Below, piece by piece: positions 16,959-25,213 of a stretch of DNA of 34,483 bases; the stretch's first letter is position 1; each line of letters starts with the position of its first letter. This DNA is from Akkermansia muciniphila. Lineage in GTDB: Bacteria; Verrucomicrobiota; Verrucomicrobiia; Verrucomicrobiales; DEV007. Below the pieces are notes generated by a model. It saw only the letters and a program-made list of their open reading frames with translations. It searched no databases and was not told the origin of the DNA. The position numbers and the translations under genes are program-made. The stretch lies in NCBI GenBank assembly GCA_945883495.1, contig CAMCXS010000062.1, positions 1 through 34,483 of the forward strand, given 5' to 3'.

Positions 16959-18419
16959 CTACGTCCCACCAAAGCCCCCACCAAGCGCCAGATGCAAATC
17001 CACTCGATTCTCCAGCCGCTGCCGCCTGATGTCGATCAACGAGGACCGCCCGTTGATGAGCCGTTGTTGCGCATTTAAAACCGAAACCACGTCTCCCAAT
17101 CCTTCCGCGTATGCACTCCGCGTGCGCCGCATCGCTTCTTCAGCCAGCCGCACCGCCTCCGCCGTCGCTCGTTGCTGCTCGGCGAGGAACCGCTCCCGGG
17201 ACAGCGCATCTTCAACCTCCTGAAAGGCGTTGAGCACCGCTTGCTCATACTCCGCGATGGCAAAGTCCACGTCCGCTTGGCGCGCTTTCACCGTCTGCCG
17301 GAGCCGGCGCCCATCTAACAGCGGCTGTGTGAGATTGCTCGCCAAGTTCCAAACGACGAAATTCCCATTCAAAATCTCGGAGAGTTCTGGGCTCGACGTG
17401 CCGTAGGAACTCGTCAACGAAATCGCCGGCAGCAAACTCCGCTTCGCCTCCATCACACGGTTGTCCGCAGCCGCGAGCCGCCGCTCCGCCGCCAGCAGAT
17501 CCGGACGCCGGTCCAAAAGTTCCGCCGGAATCCCCGCTGCCGGAAGACTCGGAACCTCCGGCAAACGGCTCGCCGCCGCCAGAGCCCCTTGCGGATACTG
17601 GCCCATCAGCACTTCGATCCGCCGGCGCAACCGAGGAAGCTCCGTATCCCTCGCCGCCAGCGCCACCCGCGCATTCGCCACGTCCACCCGCGCCAAACTC
17701 AACTCCGATCCGGCGTCACGGCCCGGCCGGTTGATCCCCTCCCGGAAGTCGCTTTCCACCGCTCTCTCGGTCTCCTGGAAAACCTGCAACGCCTCCTTCG
17801 CCAAACGAATCTGTTCCGAAGCCGCCGCCAATTGAAACCAGGTGCGCGCCGTCTGCCCCGCCAAGGAGAGCCGGGCCGCTTCGTAGTCGCTGCGGGAGGC
17901 GTGCAGTTGCGCCAGCGTCGCCGCCTGACCAGCTCGGACACGCCCCCAAATGTCGAGTTCCCAACGGAGATTCAGCGTGAGATCAAACTGATTGAACAAC
18001 GATGAAAACACCACGCCCTCCTGCCCGGTCAGTCCTTCAAACAGATTCGTCCCAGGCAAGCCGATGAAATTGCTCTGATTCCGGTTCGTATTGAAATTTC
18101 CACTCACCTGAGGACGAGCCGCCGCGCCCGCGATCACCACTTCTGCCTCCGCCGACTGAATCCGCGCCGCCAAGCGTCCGAGATCGCGGTTCTCCTCAAG
18201 GGCGATCGACACCAACTCCTCCAGTGTCGGCTCCCCAAACGAACGGACCCAATTCGCGTCCGCCACCGGCTTAGAAGCGGCATACTCCGCCCAGCCTTCT
18301 GGCACCGGCAAACAGGCCAGAGACGGCTCTCCGTCCGGCGTCGTGACGCAACCGGAGAGCACGAGCACTCCAGCCAAGGCGCCCAGGCACCATCTGACAG
18401 TTACCCGCGATGAATTCAT
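16959..18419 (-). CDS. TolC-like efflux outer-membrane lipoprotein (NodT/OprM family)
   Basis: The 486-residue protein has a lipoprotein signal peptide ending LVLSGC (lipid-bearing Cys24). Two outer-membrane-efflux repeats follow. The first contains IALEENRDLGRLAARIQSAE and FDLTLNLRWELDIWGRVRAG; the second contains LLDRRPDLLAAERRLAAADN and TQPLLDGRRLRQTVKA. These are the usual motifs of OprM/NodT channels, the outer-membrane part of tripartite RND, MFS or ABC pumps. No inner-membrane pump or adaptor gene lies in the window, so its partner must be elsewhere. It is divergent from the DNA methyltransferase gene. Confidence 0.94.
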   Translation of the reverse strand: MNSSRVTVRWCLGALAGVLVLSGCVTTPDGEPSLACLPVPEGWAEYAASKPVADANWVRSFGEPTLEELVSIALEENRDLGRLAARIQSAEAEVVIAGAAARPQVSGNFNTNRNQSNFIGLPGTNLFEGLTGQEGVVFSSLFNQFDLTLNLRWELDIWGRVRAGQAATLAQLHASRSDYEAARLSLAGQTARTWFQLAAASEQIRLAKEALQVFQETERAVESDFREGINRPGRDAGSELSLARVDVANARVALAARDTELPRLRRRIEVLMGQYPQGALAAASRLPEVPSLPAAGIPAELLDRRPDLLAAERRLAAADNRVMEAKRSLLPAISLTSSYGTSSPELSEILNGNFVVWNLASNLTQPLLDGRRLRQTVKARQADVDFAIAEYEQAVLNAFQEVEDALSRERFLAEQQRATAEAVRLAEEAMRRTRSAYAEGLGDVVSVLNAQQRLINGRSSLIDIRRQRLENRVDLHLALGGGFGGT

Positions 18420-18537
18420 TAGGAACTGTGAAATACTTACCTAGCAAAACCACTTTCGCGACTAGAAACTCCGTATTTCTCGCCCCCCGGTAAACCGGTG
18501 CTTGCCTCCCCGGAGCGTCCAGCCCACTGTGCCTGAC

Positions 18538-19362
18538 ATGACCACCACCGCCACGTCGTTCGAGTTGCATCTGGGAGATTGCCTCACAGGGATGAAGCAG
18601 TTGCCGACGTCCTCGGTCGATCTGGTCGTCACCTCCCCTCCATACAATCTCGGCACTTCCTATTCCACCTACATCGACACCCTCGACCGCGCGGATTACC
18701 TGGAATGGACCCGGTGCTGGGCGGCCGAGATCCGGCGGGTCCTCAAGCCTGAGGGCTCTTTCTTTCTCAACGTGGGGGCCGCTCCATCGAACCCGTTGAT
18801 GCCGCATCAAATCCTCCTCGCCCTCGTCCCCGACCTTTTTCACCTCCAGAACACCTTCCACTGGATCAAATCCATCACGGTCGATACCCGGGATGGCGAC
18901 GAAATCTCGGTCGGTCACTTCAAGCCGATCAATTCGCAGCGCTTCGTGAACGACTGCCACGAGTTCATCTACCACCTCACCCCGGACGGACGGGTGCCGC
19001 TGGACCGGCGCGCCGTCGGCGTCGCCTACGTGCACAAAAGCAACATCACCCGCTGGGGGCATACCGGGGGTCAGGACAAGCGCTGCCGGGGAAACAACTG
19101 GTTCATTCCCTACGAAACCATCCAGCGGCGCTCCGCGGAACGCCCCCACCCCGCCACTTTCCCAGTCTCGCTCGCGGCACGCTGCATCGGCATCACTGGC
19201 CTTCCGCCTTCGGAGATGACCATGCTTGAACCCTTTCTTGGAATCGGTCACGCCGCCTTGGCAGCTCGCCAGACGGGCGTTGCCAAGTTCATCGGCTTTG
19301 AAATTGATGAGCAATACTTCGCCGAAGCCGAGGCCAGACTGAACCGTACAAACGATTCATAA
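18538..19362 (+). CDS. DNA (adenine-N6 or cytosine-N4) methyltransferase, orphan
   Basis: The 274-residue protein is an amino-methyltransferase of the beta class: motif IV (TSPPYN, residues 32-37) comes near the N-terminus and the AdoMet motif I (EPFLGIGHAALAA) near the C-terminus. The region between includes WAAEIRRVLKPEGSFFLNVG and FHWIKSI. TSPPY occurs in both N4-cytosine and N6-adenine enzymes, so the methylated base cannot be told. The ATG at 18538 precedes the conserved start; an in-frame TTG at 18502 is possible but its residues are Pro-rich and unlike the family. No restriction enzyme is adjacent, so it may be a solitary methylase with a regulatory role or part of a decayed system. 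Confidence 0.93.
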   Translation: MTTTATSFELHLGDCLTGMKQLPTSSVDLVVTSPPYNLGTSYSTYIDTLDRADYLEWTRCWAAEIRRVLKPEGSFFLNVGAAPSNPLMPHQILLALVPDLFHLQNTFHWIKSITVDTRDGDEISVGHFKPINSQRFVNDCHEFIYHLTPDGRVPLDRRAVGVAYVHKSNITRWGHTGGQDKRCRGNNWFIPYETIQRRSAERPHPATFPVSLAARCIGITGLPPSEMTMLEPFLGIGHAALAARQTGVAKFIGFEIDEQYFAEAEARLNRTNDS

Positions 19363-19381
19363 AATCACTGTTCAAAAATAA

Positions 19382-19414
19382 AGTCATTTGACTGTATGAA
19401 CACAATATGTTCAT
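19382..19414. promoter_or_regulatory. Two adjacent inverted repeats, candidate operator
   Basis: AGTCA-TT-TGACT (19382-19393) is followed two bases later by ATGAACA-CAATA-TGTTCAT (19396-19414). Both are perfect. They lie between the methyltransferase stop and the small unknown gene, in AT-rich sequence unlike the surroundings. If the second palindrome is an operator, translation of the next gene more likely starts at 19423. Binding by a regulator is inference. Confidence 0.5.
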
Positions 19415-19737
19415 ATGTCTGCATGCAAACCGCAGACTACTTCCAAGTGATTCACGACAAAGACCGCAACGAGTGGCGCATCCATGTTTCCGACGCAGCG
19501 AAGCCCCCTCAACTCACGTCGGCCCGCCGCTTCCATGAAGGACGAGGGTCCAACGGCCTCAAAACCGCTGTCCGCTGCTACCAAGCAGTTGCCACCACCA
19601 TCGGCGCAGGCTTCAAAGTGGTCCATCACCTCCCAAACGGCAATCTAATCACCGAAGTCTTCGATGATCGACTCCTTGACTCTTCCAGTGTCCAAGACCC
19701 CACCACCGAACACGACCTCAATTTTTTGGCAAACTAA
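19396..19737 (+). CDS. Small protein of unknown function
   Basis: This encodes 113 residues, or 104 if translation starts at the ATG at 19423, which would place the inverted repeat 19396-19414 in the leader. The core YFQVIHDKDRNEWRIHVSDA, FHEGRGSNGLKTAVRCYQAV and FKVVHHLPNGNLITEVFDD suggests alternating strand-helix-strand, as in small alpha/beta domains. I do not recognise a family. It follows the methyltransferase by 33 bases and may share its transcript. It is too small to be a restriction enzyme and has no visible helix-turn-helix. Confidence 0.6.
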   Translation: MNTICSYVCMQTADYFQVIHDKDRNEWRIHVSDAAKPPQLTSARRFHEGRGSNGLKTAVRCYQAVATTIGAGFKVVHHLPNGNLITEVFDDRLLDSSSVQDPTTEHDLNFLAN

Positions 19738-20089
19738 CCAACAATCAGCCCGCGCAATCAATCCTTTGCTTTCTTAGTCTGCGCCCCAAGCAGATCTTAT
19801 CAAGGCAAGTCAACCGACTCCCCGCCGCATCGCCGCCTGGCATCCGCAGAGTTTCACCCGAAAAACTAGATGGAGAACTCTAGCTCGTCCTAAAGTCAGG
19901 AATGGGATCCTTTCACAGAAATGCGCGGTGCCTCCTGAACGCATCCCGATGTATTCAACTGAATTCCACCCCTTGGGGCCCAAGCGAGCTACATGAATGG
20001 CAGCATTCGACCGCGAAATCACGCAGACTTTCGCGACTCCACGCGGAGGTGTCCACCGGCCAGCACATCTCCCGATTTGTTCGGATTTG
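19738..20089. other. Intergenic stretch without a gene
   Basis: About 350 bases separate the small unknown gene from the convergent squalene-cyclase-like gene. I see no credible coding frame, tRNA or strong hairpin. A short inverted pair CTAGA...TCTAG occurs near 19870-19890. The sequence is less GC-rich than the genes around it and could be a decayed end of a mobile segment, but nothing identifiable remains. Confidence 0.6.
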
Positions 20090-21160
20090 TTAACGTTCCT
20101 CGTCCACGGTCTCGTCCCGCTGGTAAATGGGAAGTTGCCGGTAAGGCACCGCCAGGGAGAGAATTACCATCGCGGTCCCGTAGACTGTCCCACCATCTCG
20201 CCCCTGCCACGAGCCGTCCGCCTTCTGCCGGGGCAGGTAATATCCATACATCCACTCCGCATATTTGCGCCAATACTTGCCTCCGAGTTGGAACATGCCC
20301 TGCGCATTATAATAGTTCCCGTAGAGCTCGTGCGAGCTTTGCGGCAATTTGGTGTGCGTATTGAGAATGAATTCTCCCGCTTTGTAAGTGGATTCGTGCC
20401 CGTGATAACCACACAGTTCCAGACAGAGCAAGCCGCAGCCCGTGAGGGTCTCCGCGTGGGATTCCGTGTTCGTATAGCCGAAACGGCCCATCCGGGTATC
20501 ATGCTTGCTGAACACATATTTCACCGCTTTGGCGATCGCCTCATCCGGCACCGGGGCGCCGTTGAGCTTGGCGGAACGCAACGCCATTAAAGCCCAGCCG
20601 CTGCAGGACAAGTCGCTGTCGTTCGACTCTGGTTTGTAGCGCCAGCCGCCCGCGTGATTTTCGTCCTTGGGCACTGCCTGAGCCCGCAGCAGAAGTTGCG
20701 TGGCACGCGCCAAAGCATCTTCGATCCGGTCCTGACGGTCTGGATCCACCATCCCGGAACACTCAGACAGGAAAAGCGTGCCGATGTTGTGCGAATACAT
20801 CGGACCGTGGCCAGAGTCGTTCCGGTCGAGCAGCCCGTTCTTCTGCTGGGAGGTGAGCACGTAATCGACGCAGCGGTTCAAGGTCTCGCCATACTGCCCC
20901 GTTCCGGGCAAATGCCCTTTGGAGAGAAAAGCCATGCCGACCAACCCGGAAATCCCGCTCGATTTCCCGTATTGATCGTTGAAATGCCCCTCCGGCTGCT
21001 GGCGGCTCGCGAGAAACTCCAAACCGCGCTCTATCGCCTTATCGACCTCAGAACGGTACTGAGCGAAGACGTCGTCCTTGATCTGAGCTTCGCTCAGGCT
21101 GGGAAGAACCAACAGAGCGAATCCCGCCATCCAAAGTAACTTCGGGAACGGATGAATCAT
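20090..21160 (-). CDS. Secreted prenyltransferase/squalene-oxidase-repeat protein
   Basis: The 356-residue protein has a signal peptide (FPKLLWMAGFALLVLPSLSE, then AQ) and repeated alpha-helical units of the alpha/alpha-toroid seen in squalene cyclases and prenyltransferases: AIERGLEFLASRQQPEGHFN, TALDYVL-like CVDYVLTSQQKNGLL, DLSCSGWALMALRSAK, ETLTGCGLLCLELCGYH, and near the C-terminus a QKADGSWQGRDGGTVYGTA block. The catalytic DxDD of squalene cyclase is absent, so it probably is a binding or scaffold toroid in the envelope rather than a cyclase (inference). Its ATG overlaps the stop of the coiled-coil gene upstream by 4 bases, so the two are made together. Confidence 0.88.
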   Translation of the reverse strand: MIHPFPKLLWMAGFALLVLPSLSEAQIKDDVFAQYRSEVDKAIERGLEFLASRQQPEGHFNDQYGKSSGISGLVGMAFLSKGHLPGTGQYGETLNRCVDYVLTSQQKNGLLDRNDSGHGPMYSHNIGTLFLSECSGMVDPDRQDRIEDALARATQLLLRAQAVPKDENHAGGWRYKPESNDSDLSCSGWALMALRSAKLNGAPVPDEAIAKAVKYVFSKHDTRMGRFGYTNTESHAETLTGCGLLCLELCGYHGHESTYKAGEFILNTHTKLPQSSHELYGNYYNAQGMFQLGGKYWRKYAEWMYGYYLPRQKADGSWQGRDGGTVYGTAMVILSLAVPYRQLPIYQRDETVDEER

Positions 21161-24100
21161 TTCTTGGCCTCCGTGGCAATGATGCGGAAGTAGTCGCTCA
21201 CTAGATCGCGATATTCCTTGGGCGCGCCGGAGGCGGCTTGACTGGTCGTTTCCGATCCCAGCGAACTCTTGATCCGGGCCCAATCCGCCATGCTAATGCC
21301 CAGTTTGGCGAGTTCCGGCGGGACGCCATCGCCGGCCACGTTTTCGCTCTTGCGCATCTCCGCCCCCCGGCTCGCTGGCGTGTTCGCGGCTTCATCGTTG
21401 GGTCGGCCATCGTCGGGGGACTGCTGGTTCGCGGAAGCGACATCACTCATCCCGCCCATACTTTGCGCCGCCTCCCGCGCCATCTGGGAGAGAGACTGGG
21501 CTGCCTGACGGGCCTGCGCCGCCGCTTGCGACGGATCGGCTGCCCGGGCTGCCTGGGAGGCTTGGTCGAAACTTTGGGCCAAGCTCTTCGATTCCACCGG
21601 AGCGGCGGGCGCCGCGGACTTGGCATTCGGCTTGGCTTGCTGGGCATTCTTGGCCGCTTGCGCCATGGCCTGGCCCGTCTCGGACAGGCGTTGCGACGCC
21701 ATGGTCAATGCCTCTTGCGCCCGCTGCTGGGCTTGCCGCGCCTGTTCGACTCGTTGTTGTTCCGCCGGACTGGCAGGCGATGCCGGCAGCTGACCCGACT
21801 GTGCTTTGGCCATCGCCTCATCGGAGGGCATCGATGGATTGGCGGCCCGCGCCGCCGTGGCTTGCGCCTGATCCTGCATCATCTGCGCCTGTTCCAAAAG
21901 CTGCCCCGCGGTTTTCGACTGCGAGAACGCCTGCTGAAATTGCCTTCCCGCCTGGTCCGCAAAGCTCTGCGCCTGCTGTTGCCGGGTCAACGACGCACTG
22001 CGCTCCATCGATTCCGCCTGCGCCAGCAACTGCATGGCATCGTCCGTGATCGCTTCCTGCAAGGTCGCCATCGCTTCCTCCGCCTGTCCCCGGTTCAGGG
22101 CGTCGAGCGCCTCGGCGACTTTTTCCTGCCTCTCGGAAAGGTCCGACAGCTTCGCGGCCGTCGCCGGATTCGCCGGTGCTTCAGGGATGGCAGCCGATTG
22201 GGCGTTGGCTTGCCCGGGCGGTTGCATCGCTTGAAGCATTTCCGCAGCTTGACGCCCGGCTTCGGCGATCGATTCCGGGTTCGCTTTGGCCGGGTCCGCC
22301 AACGGGCTGGCCGCTTGCTGGGCAGCTTGCCGGACCTTGTCGAGGGACATCGCTCCGGGAGGAGCCTGCATCGCCTCCTTCGCTACCGCCTCCGAAGCCT
22401 TGCGCAACGCCGCCCGCAATTCGGGCGTGGACTCGGTTTGGGCGGGTAGCGCCTTTTCCAACGCAGCCTCAGCTTCCTGCCGCATCGACTCCGCGGCCGA
22501 AGCCCGCGAGGAAGCCTCCGACGCCTGTTTCAAGTCATTCATCGCCTTGGCCGCCGCGTTGCTGGCCGGGTTGAGACTCGCCTTCTGCATTTGCTTGGCG
22601 GCCTCGGCGGCGCTCTTTGTGGCTTCGGCGAGCAGCTGATCGAACTTCGGAGCGGCCTTGGCCTCATCCTTGGACATCTCCTTGCGCAGCTCGCCGGACT
22701 CCTCGGCGATGGCTTCTTGCACCGATTGCAACTGCTTCATCACCTCGCCCTTCAACGCCTGCGCGGCCTTCGGATCGGTCATCTTGGCCGCCGCATCCTT
22801 GAGCTGGGCCTGCTGTTTGGCGAGTTCCTGCGATTTCTCGGCGATCTTCGCGGCCTCTTTCTGCTGTTCCTGCAGGGCTTCGGCGAGGGCTTCGGGCGAC
22901 TGCTTGAGCATCTCCGCCAGTTTTGCCTCGACCTGCTGCTGCTGCCGTTGCCACTCGCGCATGTCGCGCTCGGCCTGCTGTTCGGCTTGGGCGGCGGCTT
23001 GCGGGTTGTCCGGTGTCATCGCCTCCCGGGCGGTGTTCTTCTCCACTTGCTCGGCGGCGGCATGAGCCAATTCATCTTGGCGCTTGGCCAAGTCGTTCAG
23101 TTGAACCATTTGCCCCGCCACTTTGGCCGCTTGGCCCAACTCGCCGTAGATCTTGTCCACGGACTTGAGCGCCTCGTCGATCTTCTTCGACACTTCGTTC
23201 GAGCTGGCCAAGCGATCCTGTTTGGAGTCGGACAACGGAATCATCTCCAGTTTCTCCATCGCTGGCTGGATCTGTTCGTTGGCGATCTCGGCCATTTTCC
23301 GGGCGGACTCTTGGAACAAGGTTGGCTCCATCTTGGCCGCCAGTTCGGATAGCGCTTCTTCCGCAGCCGCCATGTCCTTGCGGGTTTGATCGAGCCGTTC
23401 CAGCGCGCGAGGCGTCAATCCCTGCGGTTGTTGCATCTCACGTCGCAATTGCTCATTGAGCGCCTTGGCTTCCCGAAGGTCTTGGCGGACTTCGTTGAGC
23501 TCCCGTTGAATCTCCTGCTGCTGGCTTTGGACCACCTGTTCCACCATCGCCCGGGCTCCATTGTCCAACCGGATGACCAGCTTTTCGCTCTCGCCGATCT
23601 GCGGTCCTTGAAGATGTTCCGGCAAGCTGTCGGCCACCCGCACGCGCACCCGGAGCACTTGGCCACTCACCACGCCGAGGTTCGCCAATTCCAAAGTCGC
23701 TACCCCGCGCCAACCTTCTCCGGCCCGCCCCGGAAGCGAAAGCGGCAGGATCACAGGCTCCGGCTTGCCATCGATCTCCACCACCAGTTCGGAACGCACG
23801 AACCCGAAATCCTCGGTCACGCCATAGACCAACGGTAGAATCTCATCGGGCCGCAGCCGCATCTCCTCCGTTTCCGGTGTCGTGATCTGCACCGTAGGAG
23901 CCTGGTCTGGCGTGGCCCGGATCGCCCCACGGGTCGGGTCGTTTCCAAATCCCTCGGCGTCCTTCAGCTCGATCCGCCAATCCGCCTTGAGCCCCTTCAC
24001 CGCGGAGACAATCCAGGAGCGCATGGTCGCATCGGCCGGGTCTTCCATCGGCACCATCTTCTCCGCCAACAGAAACTTCGCCTCCCCGGCATCGCGGTTC

Positions 24101-25131
24101 AATTTCGCCTGAAAGGTGACGTTGGCATACTCCGGGACGACGACTTCTTCCCCTTTCCACTCGATCGTGGATGCCGCCAGCCCCGTATACACCGGCGGCT
24201 CGATCTTCACCGAAATCCCCTCCACCCGGGGAGGTTCCACCGCCGTCACTTGATAAAAGCGGCTCAACGCATTGCCCGCATGGACCCGGTAGGTGAAGTC
24301 TCCGGTCACGTTCGGAAACGTCAGAACGAACTCGCGTCGTTCCCCTTGCCCCGGCCGGAAGGTCATCCGCTCCACGCCCTCCACCTTCGACCCCGCCTCC
24401 ACCCGCCGCACCGTGGCGCGATTCAATCGCGGATGCTTGACGCTCGCGGTGATGTTCAGGTCCGCCCCTTTGGCCACCCGGACATCGCCCGGCTCCACCG
24501 TCAGAGTGTCCGCATAGGCGTTCCCGATCTCCAAAAACGGTGCCACCGCCCGGATCATGAGCCGACGGGCCGGGCTCGGCCAAAACGTGAAGACGAGCGC
24601 CAGCAGCCCCGCCAACGTCAAGGCCGCCATCGCGCTCTTGCGCATCGCCGCCGTATCCACCTCGCGCGCCGGAGAAACCCGGGACGCCTGCTGCTCCGCC
24701 ACTTTGACAACCTCGCCGATCAACTCCCGCGATCCCCGGATTTCGTCCGGATCGTCGCTGGTGAGCAGTTCGATCGCGCTCGACAAGGTTTCCTGGAGTT
24801 CCGGGTGCCGTTGCTCCACAAATCGGGCGATGCTCGCCAGGGTAATCCGTTGCGTCGCCGGGCGGAACACCCACCACCAAGCCGCCGCCGCCGTGATCGC
24901 CAACCCGCTCAAACTCAACGCCCAGCGCAACGCGGGCGAGAAAATCGTCACCGCGGCATCGACCGCCATGATCGCCAGCAAACAGACCAAGCCCGTCGCG
25001 GCCACCGCGAGCACGCCTTTGCAAATCGCGACCCGCCGCACTTGGCGGATCAAGCCATGCATTTTGTGGAGAATGGGCTTCGGCAAACGCCGCAACGCGT
25101 CTCCTTCCCATGCCTGGCTCGCCGTGCTCAT
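21157..25131 (-). CDS. Large membrane-anchored Ala/Gln-rich coiled-coil protein (DUF4175-like)
   Basis: The 1324-residue product begins with a cytosolic stretch and two membrane segments (GVLAVAATGLVCLLAIMAVD and WALSLSGLAITAAAAWWWVF). It then has VEQRHPELQETLSSAIELL, a motif seen in DUF4175-type proteins, and a third membrane segment. Ig-like beta domains follow (EPPVYTGLAASTIEWKGEEV; a VTEDFGFVRSELVVEIDGKP region). From about residue 510 to 1260 it is almost unbroken Ala/Gln/Glu-rich helix, predicted coiled coil. The C-terminus is short and mixed (ISMADWARIKSSLGSE, RDLVSDYFRIIATEAKK). It is coupled to the secreted toroid protein and divergent from the vWA protein. A structural envelope role is likely; biochemical function is unknown. 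Confidence 0.85.
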   Translation of the reverse strand: MSTASQAWEGDALRRLPKPILHKMHGLIRQVRRVAICKGVLAVAATGLVCLLAIMAVDAAVTIFSPALRWALSLSGLAITAAAAWWWVFRPATQRITLASIARFVEQRHPELQETLSSAIELLTSDDPDEIRGSRELIGEVVKVAEQQASRVSPAREVDTAAMRKSAMAALTLAGLLALVFTFWPSPARRLMIRAVAPFLEIGNAYADTLTVEPGDVRVAKGADLNITASVKHPRLNRATVRRVEAGSKVEGVERMTFRPGQGERREFVLTFPNVTGDFTYRVHAGNALSRFYQVTAVEPPRVEGISVKIEPPVYTGLAASTIEWKGEEVVVPEYANVTFQAKLNRDAGEAKFLLAEKMVPMEDPADATMRSWIVSAVKGLKADWRIELKDAEGFGNDPTRGAIRATPDQAPTVQITTPETEEMRLRPDEILPLVYGVTEDFGFVRSELVVEIDGKPEPVILPLSLPGRAGEGWRGVATLELANLGVVSGQVLRVRVRVADSLPEHLQGPQIGESEKLVIRLDNGARAMVEQVVQSQQQEIQRELNEVRQDLREAKALNEQLRREMQQPQGLTPRALERLDQTRKDMAAAEEALSELAAKMEPTLFQESARKMAEIANEQIQPAMEKLEMIPLSDSKQDRLASSNEVSKKIDEALKSVDKIYGELGQAAKVAGQMVQLNDLAKRQDELAHAAAEQVEKNTAREAMTPDNPQAAAQAEQQAERDMREWQRQQQQVEAKLAEMLKQSPEALAEALQEQQKEAAKIAEKSQELAKQQAQLKDAAAKMTDPKAAQALKGEVMKQLQSVQEAIAEESGELRKEMSKDEAKAAPKFDQLLAEATKSAAEAAKQMQKASLNPASNAAAKAMNDLKQASEASSRASAAESMRQEAEAALEKALPAQTESTPELRAALRKASEAVAKEAMQAPPGAMSLDKVRQAAQQAASPLADPAKANPESIAEAGRQAAEMLQAMQPPGQANAQSAAIPEAPANPATAAKLSDLSERQEKVAEALDALNRGQAEEAMATLQEAITDDAMQLLAQAESMERSASLTRQQQAQSFADQAGRQFQQAFSQSKTAGQLLEQAQMMQDQAQATAARAANPSMPSDEAMAKAQSGQLPASPASPAEQQRVEQARQAQQRAQEALTMASQRLSETGQAMAQAAKNAQQAKPNAKSAAPAAPVESKSLAQSFDQASQAARAADPSQAAAQARQAAQSLSQMAREAAQSMGGMSDVASANQQSPDDGRPNDEAANTPASRGAEMRKSENVAGDGVPPELAKLGISMADWARIKSSLGSETTSQAASGAPKEYRDLVSDYFRIIATEAKK

Positions 25132-25213
25132 GTGACCGAACGTTCGACAACCCAGATTCCAGAATGTTGCAAAGTGAACATTTTCTCTTCCATGGCAACC
25201 AAAGCCCTGCCAG
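25132..25213. promoter_or_regulatory. Divergent promoter region of the envelope module
   Basis: The 82 bases between the coiled-coil gene (-) and the vWA gene (+) must hold both promoters. They contain the perfect palindrome CGAACGTTCG (25137-25146) and the inverted pair AATGTT-N8-AACATT (25163-25182). Either could bind a shared regulator. The stretch is AT-richer than the flanking genes. No clear -35/-10 pair stands out. Confidence 0.5.

Noticed and set aside
21238-22449. 403-codon plus-strand frame rich in Arg, Leu and Gly
   Set aside because: Antisense of the Ala/Gln coiled-coil region; repetitive composition and no domain.
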